A stretch of DNA of 64,000 nt, taken from the NCBI GenBank assembly GCA_964527565.1, contig CAZGOY010000003.1:62001-126000 (forward strand). Reading direction: 5' to 3'. This document shows positions 25,178 to 33,891 of the stretch, piece by piece. The notes beneath the pieces were generated by a model. That model was not told the DNA's origin, did not search any database, and saw only the letters and a list, made by a program, of their open reading frames with translations. The DNA comes from JAGXQV01 sp964527565. Lineage in GTDB: Bacteria > Pseudomonadota > Gammaproteobacteria > Burkholderiales > Sulfuricellaceae. Made by a program: the position numbers and the translations under genes. How positions within the stretch are numbered: position 1 is the first letter of the stretch; every line of letters begins with the position of its first letter.

Positions 25178-25615
25178 TCAGTTTACGGCGCGCAGGCGTT
25201 CCAGTACCTGCGGCACCTCGTCGGCCAACATCTGGTCGGCCATGCGGTAGAGTATCTGTTCTTCCTTGAGGTTGTGCTGCTGCATCAACACCAGCAGGGT
25301 TTCCGCCTGCCCGAGGAAGTCGTCGCTGTCATGCTTTTCCACAGCCTGCGTCATGGCTTCGAAGAGGGAGCGCATCTGCTGATGCTCCATGCGCATCACC
25401 TGGGTCGGCCCCATGGACATGCCGGTACGCTCTTCAAAAGCGGGAAACAGGGCGTCCTCTTCCATGGCGAAATGGTGGCGCATGGCTTCGAGAAAGGTCC
25501 CGAGGCTTGCAGAGATGTTTTCCCAGTCCTTCCCGCCGCCCGCTTCTTCGGCGAGCGCGAATAGCTCGTCGCAACGGTGGTGATCGGAGGACATGTAATC
25601 GCTGATGGTTTCCAT
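25178..25615 (-). CDS. Hemerythrin HHE-domain protein
   Basis: 145-residue four-helix-bundle hemerythrin. Diiron ligands are visible: MSSDHHRCDELF, MRHHFAMEEDALFP, MRMEHQQM and LMQQHNLKEEQILY. Related proteins bind O2 or NO or help repair nitrosative damage. It is divergent from norC, and a perfect FNR/DNR-type palindrome lies between them, 80 bases upstream of this gene. Confidence 0.9.
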   Translation of the reverse strand: METISDYMSSDHHRCDELFALAEEAGGGKDWENISASLGTFLEAMRHHFAMEEDALFPAFEERTGMSMGPTQVMRMEHQQMRSLFEAMTQAVEKHDSDDFLGQAETLLVLMQQHNLKEEQILYRMADQMLADEVPQVLERLRAVN

Positions 25616-25694
25616 TGCTTAATATCCGTTTGCGCGCCTGTTCGGCACGAGGTTTCTAAAGATGCCGCCCATTCTTGAGGAACGGCATTTCAAT

Positions 25695-25716
25695 ATCCTT
25701 GACCTACGTCAAGGAT
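25695..25716. promoter_or_regulatory. FNR/DNR/NnrR-type palindrome between hemerythrin and norC
   Basis: ATCCTTGAC-CTAC-GTCAAGGAT: perfect 9-bp arms containing TTGAC-N4-GTCAA, the Crp/Fnr-family consensus geometry (TTGAT-N4-ATCAA; DNR-like sites often have GTCAA). It can serve both divergent transcripts. The rest of the 289-base intergenic region has no gene and no clear sigma-70 pair that I would trust. Confidence 0.75.
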
Positions 25717-25904
25717 GGCGCGGATGCATTGCAATACATTGCACCCTGCCATAAGGGGGCGGGCTGCGGCCAGCGTTCGACGAGCAATGTGGGAGGTAGC
25801 CTATGCATAAATGTGTATGCTCCGCATATATTTAGCAACACGCATTATCTAGCAAGCATTCAAGAACGATCTTTCTTGGAATTCAACTTTAAGGAGGGAA
25901 GTAC

Positions 25905-26330
25905 ATGAGCCAAGCTTTTACCAAGTCAATGGCGCGAAATATCTTTTTCGGGGGGACAACATTCTTTTTCCTGTTGCTCGTCGCCTTGACTTTCGACACC
26001 ATGCAGGTCCTGCCAAAGCGGGATCACCGCGAAAACATCACGCCTTCCGTCGCAAACGGCAAGGAAATCTGGGAAAAGAACAACTGCGTGGGCTGCCATA
26101 GCATTCTTGGCGAAGGTGCCTATTTCGCACCTGAACTGGGCAATGTGTACGCCCGCCGCGGCCCGGAATTCATCAAAGCCTGGATCAAGGCGCAACCCAC
26201 CAACTCTCCGGGCCGCCGCCAGATGCCGCAGTTCAACCTGAGCGAGCAAGAGCTGGACGACATGGTCGCCTTCCTGAAGTGGACGGGCGAAATCGATACC
26301 GCCAAGTGGCCGCCGAACATTGAAGGCTAA
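25905..26330 (+). CDS. norC: Nitric oxide reductase subunit C (membrane cytochrome c)
   Basis: 141 residues. N-terminal membrane anchor at about 12-32, then a periplasmic c-type heme domain with CVGCH at residues 61-65 and a probable distal Met ligand at residue 107 (RRQMPQF). It passes electrons from soluble cytochrome c to NorB. A strong AAGGAGGG lies 7 bases before the ATG. norB follows after 43 bases. Confidence 0.97.
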   Translation: MSQAFTKSMARNIFFGGTTFFFLLLVALTFDTMQVLPKRDHRENITPSVANGKEIWEKNNCVGCHSILGEGAYFAPELGNVYARRGPEFIKAWIKAQPTNSPGRRQMPQFNLSEQELDDMVAFLKWTGEIDTAKWPPNIEG

Positions 26331-26373
26331 GTCATCGCCATTACACCCATTTCTTGAGACTTAGGAGGAAACT

Positions 26374-27756
26374 ATGCAATTTCAATCCCAAAAGGTGGCG
26401 ATGCCGTACTTCATCGCTGCCATCGGCCTGTTCGTCGGACAGATTCTGTTCGGTCTGATCATGGGCCTGCAGTACGTGATCGGGGACTTCCTGTTCCCCG
26501 TCATCCCGTTCAACGTCGCCCGTATGGTGCATACCAACCTGCTGATCGTGTGGCTGCTGTTCGGCTTCATGGGGGCAGCGTATTACCTGATTCCAGAAGA
26601 AGCCGAAACCGAACTGTACAGCCCGAAACTGGCGCTGATCCTGTTCTGGGTCTTCCTGGTGGCAGGCGCGCTGACGGTTCTCGGTTACCTGCTGGTGCCT
26701 TACTCCACGCTGGCCGACATGACGCTCAACCACCTGTGGCCGACCATGGGACGCGAGTTCCTCGAACAGCCGCTGCCCACTAAGCTGGGTATCGTTGTCG
26801 TCGCGCTGGCCTTCCTCTTCAACATCAGCATGACCGTGCTCAAGGGCCGCAAGACCTCCATCGCGCTGGTGCTGTTGATGGGCTTGTGGGGTCTGGCGAT
26901 ATTCTTCCTGTTCTCCTTCTACAACCCGTCCAACCTGGTGCTCGACAAGTACTTCTGGTGGTGGACCGTGCATCTCTGGGTGGAAGGCGTGTGGGAACTG
27001 ATCCTGGGTGCCGTGCTGGCTTTCGTGCTGATCAAGGTAACCGGCGTCGACCGCGAAATCATCGAAAAATGGCTGTATCTGATTATCGCCATGACGCTCA
27101 TCACCGGTATCGTCGGTATGGGTCACCACTATTTCTGGATCGGTACGCCGGAATACTGGCAGTGGTTCGGTTCGGTGTTCTCCGCTCTGGAGCCGATCCC
27201 GTTCTTCATGATGACCATCTTCGCCTTCAACATGGTGAACCGTCGCCGTCGCGAGCACCCCAACAAGGTTGCCACGCTGTGGGCGCTGGGTACCGGCACG
27301 ATGGCCTTCCTGGGCGCCGGCGTGTGGGGCTTCCTGCACACCCTGGCACCGGTCAACTACTACACGCACGGCACGCAGATCACCGCTGCCCACGGCCACA
27401 TGGCGTTCTATGGCGCCTACGTGATGCTGGTGCTGACCATGATCTCCTACTCCATGCCGTTGATGCGCGGCCGTGTCGCCAACAGCGGCAAGTCGCAAGT
27501 CATGGAAATGTGGGCGTTCTGGCTGATGACCGTGTCCATCGTGTTCATCACGCTGTTCCTCACCGCCGCAGGCATCCTGCAAGTGTGGCTGCAACGCGTG
27601 AGCACCACGCCGCTGAGCTTCATGGCCGCACAGGATCAGTCCATGCTGTTCTACTGGCTGCGTGAGATCACCGGTGTGGTGTTCCTGATCGGTCTGGTGG
27701 TTTACATCTGGAGCTTCTTCGTCGGTGGAGAAACCAAAGAAGAAACAGCAGCATAA
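26374..27756 (+). CDS. norB: Nitric oxide reductase subunit B, cNOR catalytic subunit
   Basis: 460-residue heme-copper-family subunit with twelve TM helices that reduces 2 NO to N2O. All ligands are in place: His53 and His342 (heme b), His340 (heme b3), His200, His251 and His252 (FeB), Glu204 and Glu273 near the active site. They are offset by 7 from the Pseudomonas aeruginosa numbering. AGGAGG precedes the start. The length and absence of an N-terminal quinol-oxidising extension indicate cNOR, not qNOR. A terminator follows. Confidence 0.98.
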   Translation: MQFQSQKVAMPYFIAAIGLFVGQILFGLIMGLQYVIGDFLFPVIPFNVARMVHTNLLIVWLLFGFMGAAYYLIPEEAETELYSPKLALILFWVFLVAGALTVLGYLLVPYSTLADMTLNHLWPTMGREFLEQPLPTKLGIVVVALAFLFNISMTVLKGRKTSIALVLLMGLWGLAIFFLFSFYNPSNLVLDKYFWWWTVHLWVEGVWELILGAVLAFVLIKVTGVDREIIEKWLYLIIAMTLITGIVGMGHHYFWIGTPEYWQWFGSVFSALEPIPFFMMTIFAFNMVNRRRREHPNKVATLWALGTGTMAFLGAGVWGFLHTLAPVNYYTHGTQITAAHGHMAFYGAYVMLVLTMISYSMPLMRGRVANSGKSQVMEMWAFWLMTVSIVFITLFLTAAGILQVWLQRVSTTPLSFMAAQDQSMLFYWLREITGVVFLIGLVVYIWSFFVGGETKEETAA

Positions 27757-27773
27757 TTACCGCTGTTAGCTGA

Positions 27774-27803
27774 AAGAGGGGGCATCTTGCCCCCTCTTTT
27801 TTT
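27774..27803 (+). terminator. Rho-independent terminator after norCB
   Basis: AAGAGGGGGC, loop ATCTT, GCCCCCTCTT and a run of T to 27803: perfect 10-bp stem. It should separate norCB from norEF, which then need their own promoter or readthrough. Confidence 0.95.
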
Positions 27804-27814
27804 CAGGCGTATAG

Positions 27815-27842
27815 TTGACAACGCTAGTCGGTTAAAAATATT
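27815..27842 (+). promoter_or_regulatory. Possible sigma-70 promoter of norEF
   Basis: A perfect -35 TTGACA at 27815-27820 with a weak -10 AATATT at 27837-27842 (16-base spacer), just after the norCB terminator and before norE. The -10 match is poor. Confidence 0.4.
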
Positions 27843-27855
27843 CGGATATGCTAAT

Positions 27856-28455
27856 ATGCGTGCAGATTACATTGCAGTGCCTGATGACGCCCCTCGTGGC
27901 GTTAATTACCCCCCCGGCGATTTGGCAATCTGGTTCTTCATCTTTGCGGAATTGCTGGCTTTTGGCGTGTTCTTTCTTTCCTATGCCTTTGCCCGCGCCA
28001 ATAACGTCGAACTCTTCAACGAATCGCAAAAGCTGCTCAACCGCGAAACCGGCGCCATTAACGCCCTGGTGCTGATCACCAGCAGCTACTTCGTGGTGCG
28101 CGCCGTCGCCGCCATCAAGGAAGGCTACAATCGCCTGTGCGCCCGCTGGCTGGGGGCCGCCATCGGCTTCGGCCTGATTTTCGTGGTCATCAAGGTTTTC
28201 GAATTCCAGGAAAAATTTTCCGCCGGCATTTCGCTGCACACCAACACCTTCTACATGTTCTACCTGTCGCTGACGATGTTTCACTTCATGCACGTCATTC
28301 TCGGCATGGTGATCCTGGCGGCGGTAATGCTGAAGGCGCGACGCGGCGGCTACACGCCGCAAGAGCATACCGGCGTGGAAACCGGGGCTTCCTACTGGCA
28401 CATGGTCGATCTGGTATGGATCATCCTGTTCCCGCTGGTTTACGTCATACGCTGA
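27856..28455 (+). CDS. norE: NorE-like cytochrome c oxidase subunit III-family protein
   Basis: 199 residues from MRADYIAVPDDAPRGVNYPP, with five TM helices in the subunit III pattern (GDLAIWFFIFAELLAFG, TFYMFYLSLTMFHFMHVILG). NorE supports NO reductase activity in denitrifiers, possibly by assembly. The ATG at 27856 is preferred to an earlier ATG at 27787 that lies inside the terminator. norF follows after 14 bases. Confidence 0.88.
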   Translation: MRADYIAVPDDAPRGVNYPPGDLAIWFFIFAELLAFGVFFLSYAFARANNVELFNESQKLLNRETGAINALVLITSSYFVVRAVAAIKEGYNRLCARWLGAAIGFGLIFVVIKVFEFQEKFSAGISLHTNTFYMFYLSLTMFHFMHVILGMVILAAVMLKARRGGYTPQEHTGVETGASYWHMVDLVWIILFPLVYVIR

Positions 28456-28469
28456 CTGAGGAGACCGAC

Positions 28470-28751
28470 ATGAGCAACATTCCGCACAAGCCCCATTTCG
28501 TGCGCCCCTGTACCCGCATCTGGCTGGCGCTGATCGCGCTAACCGGCGTCACCTACGCCATCGGCGACGCCGGTCTGGGCGGCACGAACATCATGATGTT
28601 CGTGTTGGCGCTCACCTTCATCAAGAGCCAGTTGATTGCCAGCTACTTCATGGGGCTGCGCAAGGCCGGCCTGATGTGGCGCGCCATCATGGGGGGCTAC
28701 CTGGTGCTGGTCACCACGATGATCGCGGTGGCTTACACGCTCGGGACATGA
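28470..28751 (+). CDS. norF: NorF-like cytochrome c oxidase subunit IV-family protein
   Basis: 93 residues with three TM helices. The family motif FIKSQLIASYFMGLRKAGLMW is present; its last residues (LIASYFMGL...W) are typical for NorF/COX4-prokaryotic proteins. GAGGAG lies 9 bases upstream of the ATG. It is the last gene of the nor cluster and is convergent with the GspE-type gene. Confidence 0.85.
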   Translation: MSNIPHKPHFVRPCTRIWLALIALTGVTYAIGDAGLGGTNIMMFVLALTFIKSQLIASYFMGLRKAGLMWRAIMGGYLVLVTTMIAVAYTLGT

Positions 28752-28786
28752 AGTAACTCCGCAGCCCTTACCCCGATTGCCGGGAT

Positions 28787-30568
28787 TTACCCGTTTTGTG
28801 AAGGTGGAGCCGCCTTCAGCACTTCCTCGATGGTCGTAAAGCCGGCGGCCACTTTTTGCGCGCCGGCGATGCGCAGCGGTTTCATGCCTTCCTTGTAGGC
28901 CTGTTCGCGCAAGGCGTTGAGGTCGCAACTGGCGTTGACGAGGCGGCGCAAGGCGGGGGACATCACCAGCATTTCATAAATGCCCATGCGCCCCATATAG
29001 CCGGTCATGCGGCATTCCAGGCATCCTACCGGCTGATTGACTGCGGCGGGCAGGGCGGATTTCCACGGCGCCACCAGCGCCTTCCACAAATCCTCGTCAA
29101 GCGTGCCGCGCGCCTTGCAGTGCGGACACAGGGTGCGCACCAGACGCTGACCGAGCACCCCGAGTACGGTTGAATTGATGAGGTAGGGCGGCACGCCGAT
29201 GTCGAGCAGGCGCGTGACGGCAGAGGGCGCGTCGTTGGTGTGCAGGGTGGACAGCACCAGGTGGCCGGTGAGCGCCGCCTGGATGGCCATGTCGGCGGTT
29301 TCCGCGTCGCGGATTTCGCCCACCATGATGATGTCCGGGTCCTGCCGCAACAGGGTGCGCACGCCGCTGGCGAAGTCCAGCCCGATGTTGTGCTGCACCT
29401 GCATTTGGTTAAAGCTCGTCACCACCATTTCGATCGGGTCTTCCACCGTACACACGTTGACTTCCGGGGTGGCGAGCTGCCTGAGTGTCGAATACAGGGT
29501 GGTAGTCTTGCCCGAGCCGGTCGGGCCGGTGACCAGGATGATGCCGTGCGGCTGGGAGATCAGGCGGTTCCAGTTGGCGAGTTCTTCCTCGCCGAAACCC
29601 AGCTCCTTGAAATCCTGCACCAGCACGTCGGGGTTGAAGATGCGCATCACCAGCTTTTCGCCGAAGGCGGTAGGCATGGTGGAAAGGCGCAATTCAACTT
29701 CCTCGCCGCCGGGCGCGCGGGTCTTGATGCGCCCGTCCTGCGGACGGCGCTTCTCGATCACGTCCATGCGCCCGAGCGCCTTGACGCGGCTGGTCACCGC
29801 ACTCACCACCGAGATGGGAATCTGGTAAACCGCGTGCAACACGCCGTCGATGCGGAAACGCACGTCGCCGTATTCGCGGCGCGGCTCGACGTGGATGTCG
29901 CTGGCGCGCTGCTCGAAGGCGTATTGCAACAGCCAGTCAACGATCTGTACCACGTGCTGGTCGTTGGCATCCAGCTTGCCGCTTTTGCCCAACTCGACCA
30001 ATTGCTCGAAGTTGGTAATCCCAGAGGGCACGTTGAGGCTGTGCGACTGCATGGCCCGCTTCACCGAGCGCGCCAGATTATAGAATTCAGCGAGATAACG
30101 GATGATGTCGGAGGGGTTGGCTATCACCGTCCTGACGCTGACGTGCAGCGCCTGTTCCAGCTCTTTCTGCCATTCGAGCACGTAGGGCTCGGAGGTAGCG
30201 ACCACCACCTCGCGCGCGCTGAATTCCACCGGCAAAATCTTGAAACGCTCGGCATAAGCGTGCGACATGGCGGCGGTCACCGTCACCACGTCAATCTTGA
30301 GCGGGTCGATGTGATAGTAGGAAAGGCCGACATGCTTCGCCAGCCACTCCGCCAGCACCTCCTGGTCCAGCAGCGGGTGCGGCGCCACCCGGCTCTTCCA
30401 CTTCTGGGTGGCGATGATGACGAGCGGGTGCAGCTCGCTCTTGCCCACCGCGCGGCGCGTCTGCTTCAGCTTGTCGGCATCGCCGCGCTCAACCAGGCCG
30501 TCGTCCACCAGCCAGTCGAGCAATTCAGGCAACTCCAGTTTGCGGTTAAGTCTGTGGGGGTGGCTCAT
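28787..30568 (-). CDS. GspE/PilB-family type II secretion or type IV pilus assembly ATPase
   Basis: 593 residues from MSHPHRLNRKLELPELLDWL. An N-terminal GspE/MshE-like domain is followed by the hexameric ATPase: Walker A GPTGSGKTTTLYSTL, Asp box TVEDPIE, Walker B IIMVGEIRDAETADM and His box HLVLSTLHTNDAPS. A late Cys motif CPHC ... CLEC is the zinc site of GspE/PilB. It stands alone without pilus or secretion genes next to it; the two prepilin-like genes in the window could be linked to it, but that is inference. Confidence 0.9.
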   Translation of the reverse strand: MSHPHRLNRKLELPELLDWLVDDGLVERGDADKLKQTRRAVGKSELHPLVIIATQKWKSRVAPHPLLDQEVLAEWLAKHVGLSYYHIDPLKIDVVTVTAAMSHAYAERFKILPVEFSAREVVVATSEPYVLEWQKELEQALHVSVRTVIANPSDIIRYLAEFYNLARSVKRAMQSHSLNVPSGITNFEQLVELGKSGKLDANDQHVVQIVDWLLQYAFEQRASDIHVEPRREYGDVRFRIDGVLHAVYQIPISVVSAVTSRVKALGRMDVIEKRRPQDGRIKTRAPGGEEVELRLSTMPTAFGEKLVMRIFNPDVLVQDFKELGFGEEELANWNRLISQPHGIILVTGPTGSGKTTTLYSTLRQLATPEVNVCTVEDPIEMVVTSFNQMQVQHNIGLDFASGVRTLLRQDPDIIMVGEIRDAETADMAIQAALTGHLVLSTLHTNDAPSAVTRLLDIGVPPYLINSTVLGVLGQRLVRTLCPHCKARGTLDEDLWKALVAPWKSALPAAVNQPVGCLECRMTGYMGRMGIYEMLVMSPALRRLVNASCDLNALREQAYKEGMKPLRIAGAQKVAAGFTTIEEVLKAAPPSQNG

Positions 30569-30639
30569 GGCGGAATGATGTATTTTGTCCGGTAACCGCG
30601 TGATTGTACCAACACTGAGGGCGCACAGTCCCCTCTGCG

Positions 30640-31032
30640 TCACCCCGCCAGTTCCAATAACGCCTGCGGGTGGCGTCGCGCCATTTTCAGCAGGGTCGCC
30701 GCCGCGCCGGAGGGCTGTTTCCGGCCTTGTTCCCATTCCTGAAGCGTACGCACCGAGACGCCCAGGAGCCGGGCAAATTCGGCTTGGGACAAGCCCGTTG
30801 CCGCGCGTGCGGCACGTGCGAAAGCCAGATTCTCCGGAATGATTTCTTCCTTTTCCACCGTCCCATCGTTGCGTGTCACCACGCGGCGCATGGTGCCGTC
30901 TGGCTGGGGGAAAAATTCGGTTTTGCGTGCCCAGGTGCCCTGTTTCATCTGGCTAACAGCTTCCAGCAGCTCCGCATTGAGGTCGCGTTCCTTTTCCCAT
31001 GCAGCCAATTCCTTGCCGGACAACTTACTCAT
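30640..31032 (-). CDS. HTH XRE-family antitoxin (NadS/HigA-like)
   Basis: 130 residues. The C-terminal HTH has GLSQAEFARLLGVSVRTLQE and WEQGRKQPSG, typical of NadS/HigA-type antitoxins encoded after a RelE/HigB toxin. The ATG at 31032 is used; a TTG at 31038 is in frame. It overlaps the toxin gene by 8 bases. Confidence 0.88.
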   Translation of the reverse strand: MSKLSGKELAAWEKERDLNAELLEAVSQMKQGTWARKTEFFPQPDGTMRRVVTRNDGTVEKEEIIPENLAFARAARAATGLSQAEFARLLGVSVRTLQEWEQGRKQPSGAAATLLKMARRHPQALLELAG

Positions 31033-31339
31033 TTTCAAATTTCTCCTTTAATCGTTTCAGCAAGGCGGGGTCAATGTTTTCCCGCACGTTCTTGGCATAC
31101 ATCGTTACCAGCACGATCCAGCCGCTGGCGAGTTGCAAAAAATAGATCACCCGCGCTCCGCCTCGCTTGCCGCGCCCTTCCAATGCGTAGCGCAGTTTGC
31201 GGCACCCACCGGAACCGGGGATCACCTCTCCTGCCTCGGGATGTTCTGCCAGGAATCCTTGCAAGACGGCAAATTCCGCATCATCCAGATATTTCTCGCG
31301 GACAGCCGCAAAAGGCGCCAATTCGATGAACGTAAGCAT
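31025..31339 (-). CDS. RelE/HigB-family toxin
   Basis: 104 residues beginning MLTFIELAPFAAVREKYLDD. The core GSGGCRKLRYALEGRGKRGG, ARVIYFLQ and TMYAKNVRENIDP matches RelE-type mRNA interferases. It precedes its antitoxin (reverse order, as in higBA). A weak inverted repeat TATAC-N9-GTATA lies at 31348-31366 in front of the start and could be the operator. Confidence 0.88.
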   Translation of the reverse strand: MLTFIELAPFAAVREKYLDDAEFAVLQGFLAEHPEAGEVIPGSGGCRKLRYALEGRGKRGGARVIYFLQLASGWIVLVTMYAKNVRENIDPALLKRLKEKFENE

Positions 31340-31411
31340 AGCCAAAATATACTCCTCTGACGTATACCAATCAAACCTGGATTAATGTGCTGCTCAGGTA
31401 AAATAGCCGCA

Positions 31412-32554
31412 ATGCACAATCTGCCCTACTGGCGCCTGTCCGGTTTCTATTTTTTCTATTTCGCCTTCGTCGGCGCGATGGCGCCTTTCTGGGGGCTGTA
31501 TCTCCAGTCGCTGGCATTCAGCGCCTTCCAGATCGGCGTGCTGATGTCGCTGTTCCAGGTGATGCGCATTTTCGCGCCCAGCGCCTGGGGCTGGCTCGCC
31601 GATTATCTCGGGCGGCGCGTGCTGATCGTGCAGATTTGCGCTTCGCTGAGCCTCCTGAGCTTTCTCGGCATGTTTCTGGTCACGGATTTCTGGCCGCTGT
31701 TTCTGGTGATGTCGCTGATCAGCATTTTCTGGAGCGCCTCGCTGCCGCTGGTGGAAGCCACCACGCTGAGCCACCTCGGCGAAAAAACCGACCGCTACGG
31801 ACGCATCCGCTTGTGGGGTTCCATCGGCTTCATCCTTTCGGTGATCGGGCTGGGCTACCTGCTGGATTACACCCCGATTCGCGCCCTGCTGTGGGCCATT
31901 CTCGGCATGATGATCGGGCTGGTGCTGTTCTCCCGCCACATCCCGGAAGCGGAAGTCATGCCGCACGACAGCGACCACCTGCCGCTGTGGCACATCCTGC
32001 GCCGCCCGGCGGTGCTGGCCTTCTTTCTCGGCGGCTTCCTGATGGCGGCGGCGCACGGGCCGTATTACACCTTCTATTCGATTTACCTGGTCGATCAGGG
32101 CTACACCAAGACCAGCGTAGGCTTGCTGTGGTCGCTCGGCGTGCTGGCGGAAATCGGCATCTTCCTGCTGATGCCGCGCCTGACGCAGCGATTCGGCCTG
32201 CGCCGCATGCTGCTGGCGAGCTTCGCCTGCGCGGTGCTGCGCTTTCTGCTGATCGGCTGGGGCGTGGCCTGGGTGGCGCTGGTGCTGCTGGCGCAACTGA
32301 TGCATGCCGTCACCTTCGGCGTCTACCACGCGGCGGCGGTGGAAATGGTGCACCGCCTGTTTCGCGGCAAGCACCAGGCGCGCGGCCAGGCGCTCTACAA
32401 CGGCTTTTCCTTCGGCGCCGGCGGCACGCTGGGCAGCCTCTACAGCGGCCTGGCGTGGGAATCGCTGGGCGCACCGCTGACCTTCACCCTGGCGGCGCTG
32501 TGCGCGCTGGCGGCATGGGGCCTGGTGGCCTGGCATATGAAGGGCGAAGCGTGA
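31412..32554 (+). CDS. MFS transporter, HcaT/PPP-like (MFS_1-like)
   Basis: 380 residues with twelve TM helices, starting MHNLPYWRLSGFYFFYFAFV. MFS loop motif WLADYLGRRV between helices 2 and 3. The pattern fits the MFS_1-like/HcaT (3-phenylpropionate) group, but the substrate is unknown. It overlaps the GTG that precedes gluQ, suggesting an operon with gluQ. Confidence 0.85.
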   Translation: MHNLPYWRLSGFYFFYFAFVGAMAPFWGLYLQSLAFSAFQIGVLMSLFQVMRIFAPSAWGWLADYLGRRVLIVQICASLSLLSFLGMFLVTDFWPLFLVMSLISIFWSASLPLVEATTLSHLGEKTDRYGRIRLWGSIGFILSVIGLGYLLDYTPIRALLWAILGMMIGLVLFSRHIPEAEVMPHDSDHLPLWHILRRPAVLAFFLGGFLMAAAHGPYYTFYSIYLVDQGYTKTSVGLLWSLGVLAEIGIFLLMPRLTQRFGLRRMLLASFACAVLRFLLIGWGVAWVALVLLAQLMHAVTFGVYHAAAVEMVHRLFRGKHQARGQALYNGFSFGAGGTLGSLYSGLAWESLGAPLTFTLAALCALAAWGLVAWHMKGEA

Positions 32555-32565
32555 AGGACGGGGAA

Positions 32566-33474
32566 ATGTATCGCGGACGCTTCGCGCCCTCGCCCAGCGG
32601 CCCGCTGCATTTCGGCTCGCTGGTGGCGGCGCTGGGCAGCTATCTCGACGCCCGCGCCAACGGCGGCGAGTGGCTGGTGCGCATGGACGATCTGGATACG
32701 CCGCGCGTGGTGCCGGGCGCGGCGGACGACATCCTGCGCACGCTGGAGGCGCTGGGACTGGAATGGGACGGCGAAATCCTCCACCAGAGCCACAGGAGCG
32801 AGCGTTATCGCGCGGCGCTGGCCGAGCTGGAGCGGCTCGGCGTGGCCTATCCGTGCGCTTGCACGCGCAAGGAAATCGCCGATTCGGCCCTCAGCCGCGA
32901 CGGCGCAGCAGTGTATCCCGGTACCTGCCGCGCCGGGCTGCCGCCGGGCCGCCAGGCGCGCACCATGCGCCTGCGCGTGGACGAACAAACGCTGGAATTC
33001 AGCGACGGCGTGCAAGGCATCATCCATCAGAACCTGGCGCGGGAATGCGGCGATTTCGTGATCCGCCGCGCCGACGGGCTGTTCGCCTACCAGTTGGCGA
33101 CGGTGGTCGATGACGCCGCGCAGGGCATCACCCACGTGGTGCGCGGCAGCGACCTGTTGTATTCGACGCCACGCCAGATGGTCCTGCAACAGTTGCTGAA
33201 CCTGCCCACCCCGCACTACGCCCACCTTCCCGTCGCGGTCAACGCGCGCCACGAAAAGCTCAGCAAGCAGACGCGCGCCCCGGCTGTTTCCACGGCGCAC
33301 CCCGTGCTAGTATGGCGCGCGGCGCTCGATTTTCTCGGCCAGGCGCTCCCCGCCGGGGCGGCGGATGCCGACCTCGAAGACTTGCGGCGCTGGGCGCGGG
33401 AAAACTGGCAACGCAGCCGGGTGCCGCGCGTGGAAACCTTACCGGCAGCGGAGCTTGCCGAAGAGAGGATTTGA
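32566..33474 (+). CDS. gluQ: Glutamyl-Q tRNA(Asp) synthetase
   Basis: GluQ activates glutamate and attaches it to queuosine 34 of tRNA(Asp). 302 residues, a truncated GluRS without anticodon-binding domain. Class I signature PSPSGPLHFGSL, zinc cysteines in CACTRKEI and YPGTCR, and KLSKQTRAP in place of KMSKS. The ATG at 32566 has AAGGA upstream; an in-frame GTG at 32551 overlapping the MFS stop is an alternative. Its 3' end is part of direct repeat S1. Confidence 0.95.
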   Translation: MYRGRFAPSPSGPLHFGSLVAALGSYLDARANGGEWLVRMDDLDTPRVVPGAADDILRTLEALGLEWDGEILHQSHRSERYRAALAELERLGVAYPCACTRKEIADSALSRDGAAVYPGTCRAGLPPGRQARTMRLRVDEQTLEFSDGVQGIIHQNLARECGDFVIRRADGLFAYQLATVVDDAAQGITHVVRGSDLLYSTPRQMVLQQLLNLPTPHYAHLPVAVNARHEKLSKQTRAPAVSTAHPVLVWRAALDFLGQALPAGAADADLEDLRRWARENWQRSRVPRVETLPAAELAEERI

Positions 33475-33492
33475 CAAATTCATGGCCAGGCG
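33467..33492 (+). repeat. Direct repeat S1 (gluQ 3' end)
   Basis: 26 bases, GGATTTGACAAATTCATGGC and six more, including the gluQ stop codon. It recurs at 35094-35119 with one change. The two copies enclose hicAB and a relE-xre pair. Confidence 0.85.
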
Positions 33493-33499
33493 AAAAATC

Positions 33500-33537
33500 C
33501 GGGGTCAGGTCTTGAATTATCAGCAACATCACAAATG
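33500..33537 (+). repeat. Left half of a GGGGTCAGGTCTTGA palindromic element
   Basis: Begins CCGGGGTCAGGTCTTGAATT and continues ATCAGCAACATCACAAATG, matching the left part of the complete elements at 41725-41803 and 43210-43282. The right arm is missing. Confidence 0.8.
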
Positions 33538-33586
33538 AAAACAAAAGGACCCCCACTTTGTTTAACGTAACGCCCAATTGTGCGCA
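33538..33586 (+). repeat. Direct repeat R1 flanking hicAB
   Basis: AAAACAAAAGGACCCCCACT followed by TTGTTTAACGTAA and a few more bases. It recurs at 34312-34359; a degenerate third copy lies at 34364-34390. R1 and R2 enclose hicA, hicB and an ORF fragment. Confidence 0.85.
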
Positions 33587-33642
33587 TCCACGCGGGTTGC
33601 ATCCCATTTGACAAGCGGTTCCAATAGTGGCACCATTTGCAC

Positions 33643-33891
33643 ATGAGTTCAGTCAAGAAAACTCTGGAACAGTTACGTCGAGAGCCGACGAATGTCCGCT
33701 TTGCTGATTTGCGCAAAGTCTGCGAAGCGTTTTTTGGTGAGCCACGCCAAAACGGCACGAGCCACCTGATTTTCAAAATGCCATGGCAAGGCGATCCGCG
33801 AGTCAATATTCAGGACGCCGGTGGTAAGGCCAAGCCTTATCAAGTGCGGCAGGTACTGCAAGCAATAGACAAACTGGAGGGTAGGCAATGA
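33643..33891 (+). CDS. hicA: HicA-family mRNA interferase toxin
   Basis: 82 residues from MSSVKKTLEQLRREPTNVRF. A double-stranded-RNA-binding-like fold with the catalytic His in NGTSHLIFKMPW. A TTG at 33637 is also in frame. It overlaps hicB by 4 bases (ATGA). The gene pair is bracketed by repeats R1 and R2. Confidence 0.88.
   Translation: MSSVKKTLEQLRREPTNVRFADLRKVCEAFFGEPRQNGTSHLIFKMPWQGDPRVNIQDAGGKAKPYQVRQVLQAIDKLEGRQ

Noticed and set aside
25716..25830. Possible tRNA or small RNA upstream of norC (a TTCGAC sequence in a GC-rich stretch)
   Set aside because: No cloverleaf, acceptor stem or anticodon arm can be drawn, and no terminator follows.
26341..27594. 417-codon minus-strand frame opposite norB
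   Set aside because: Antisense of norB, whose every ligand residue is identifiable; the shadow protein is rich in His, Gln and Glu.
29240..30595. 451-codon plus-strand open frame opposite the GspE/PilB-type gene
   Set aside because: It is the antisense shadow of a strongly conserved ATPase in GC-rich DNA; the translation is low-complexity and resembles no family.
28787..30736. Longer N-terminus of the GspE-type protein (start at 30736)
   Set aside because: The first 56 residues show no family similarity; the start at 30568 gives the normal MshE/PilB-like N-terminus.
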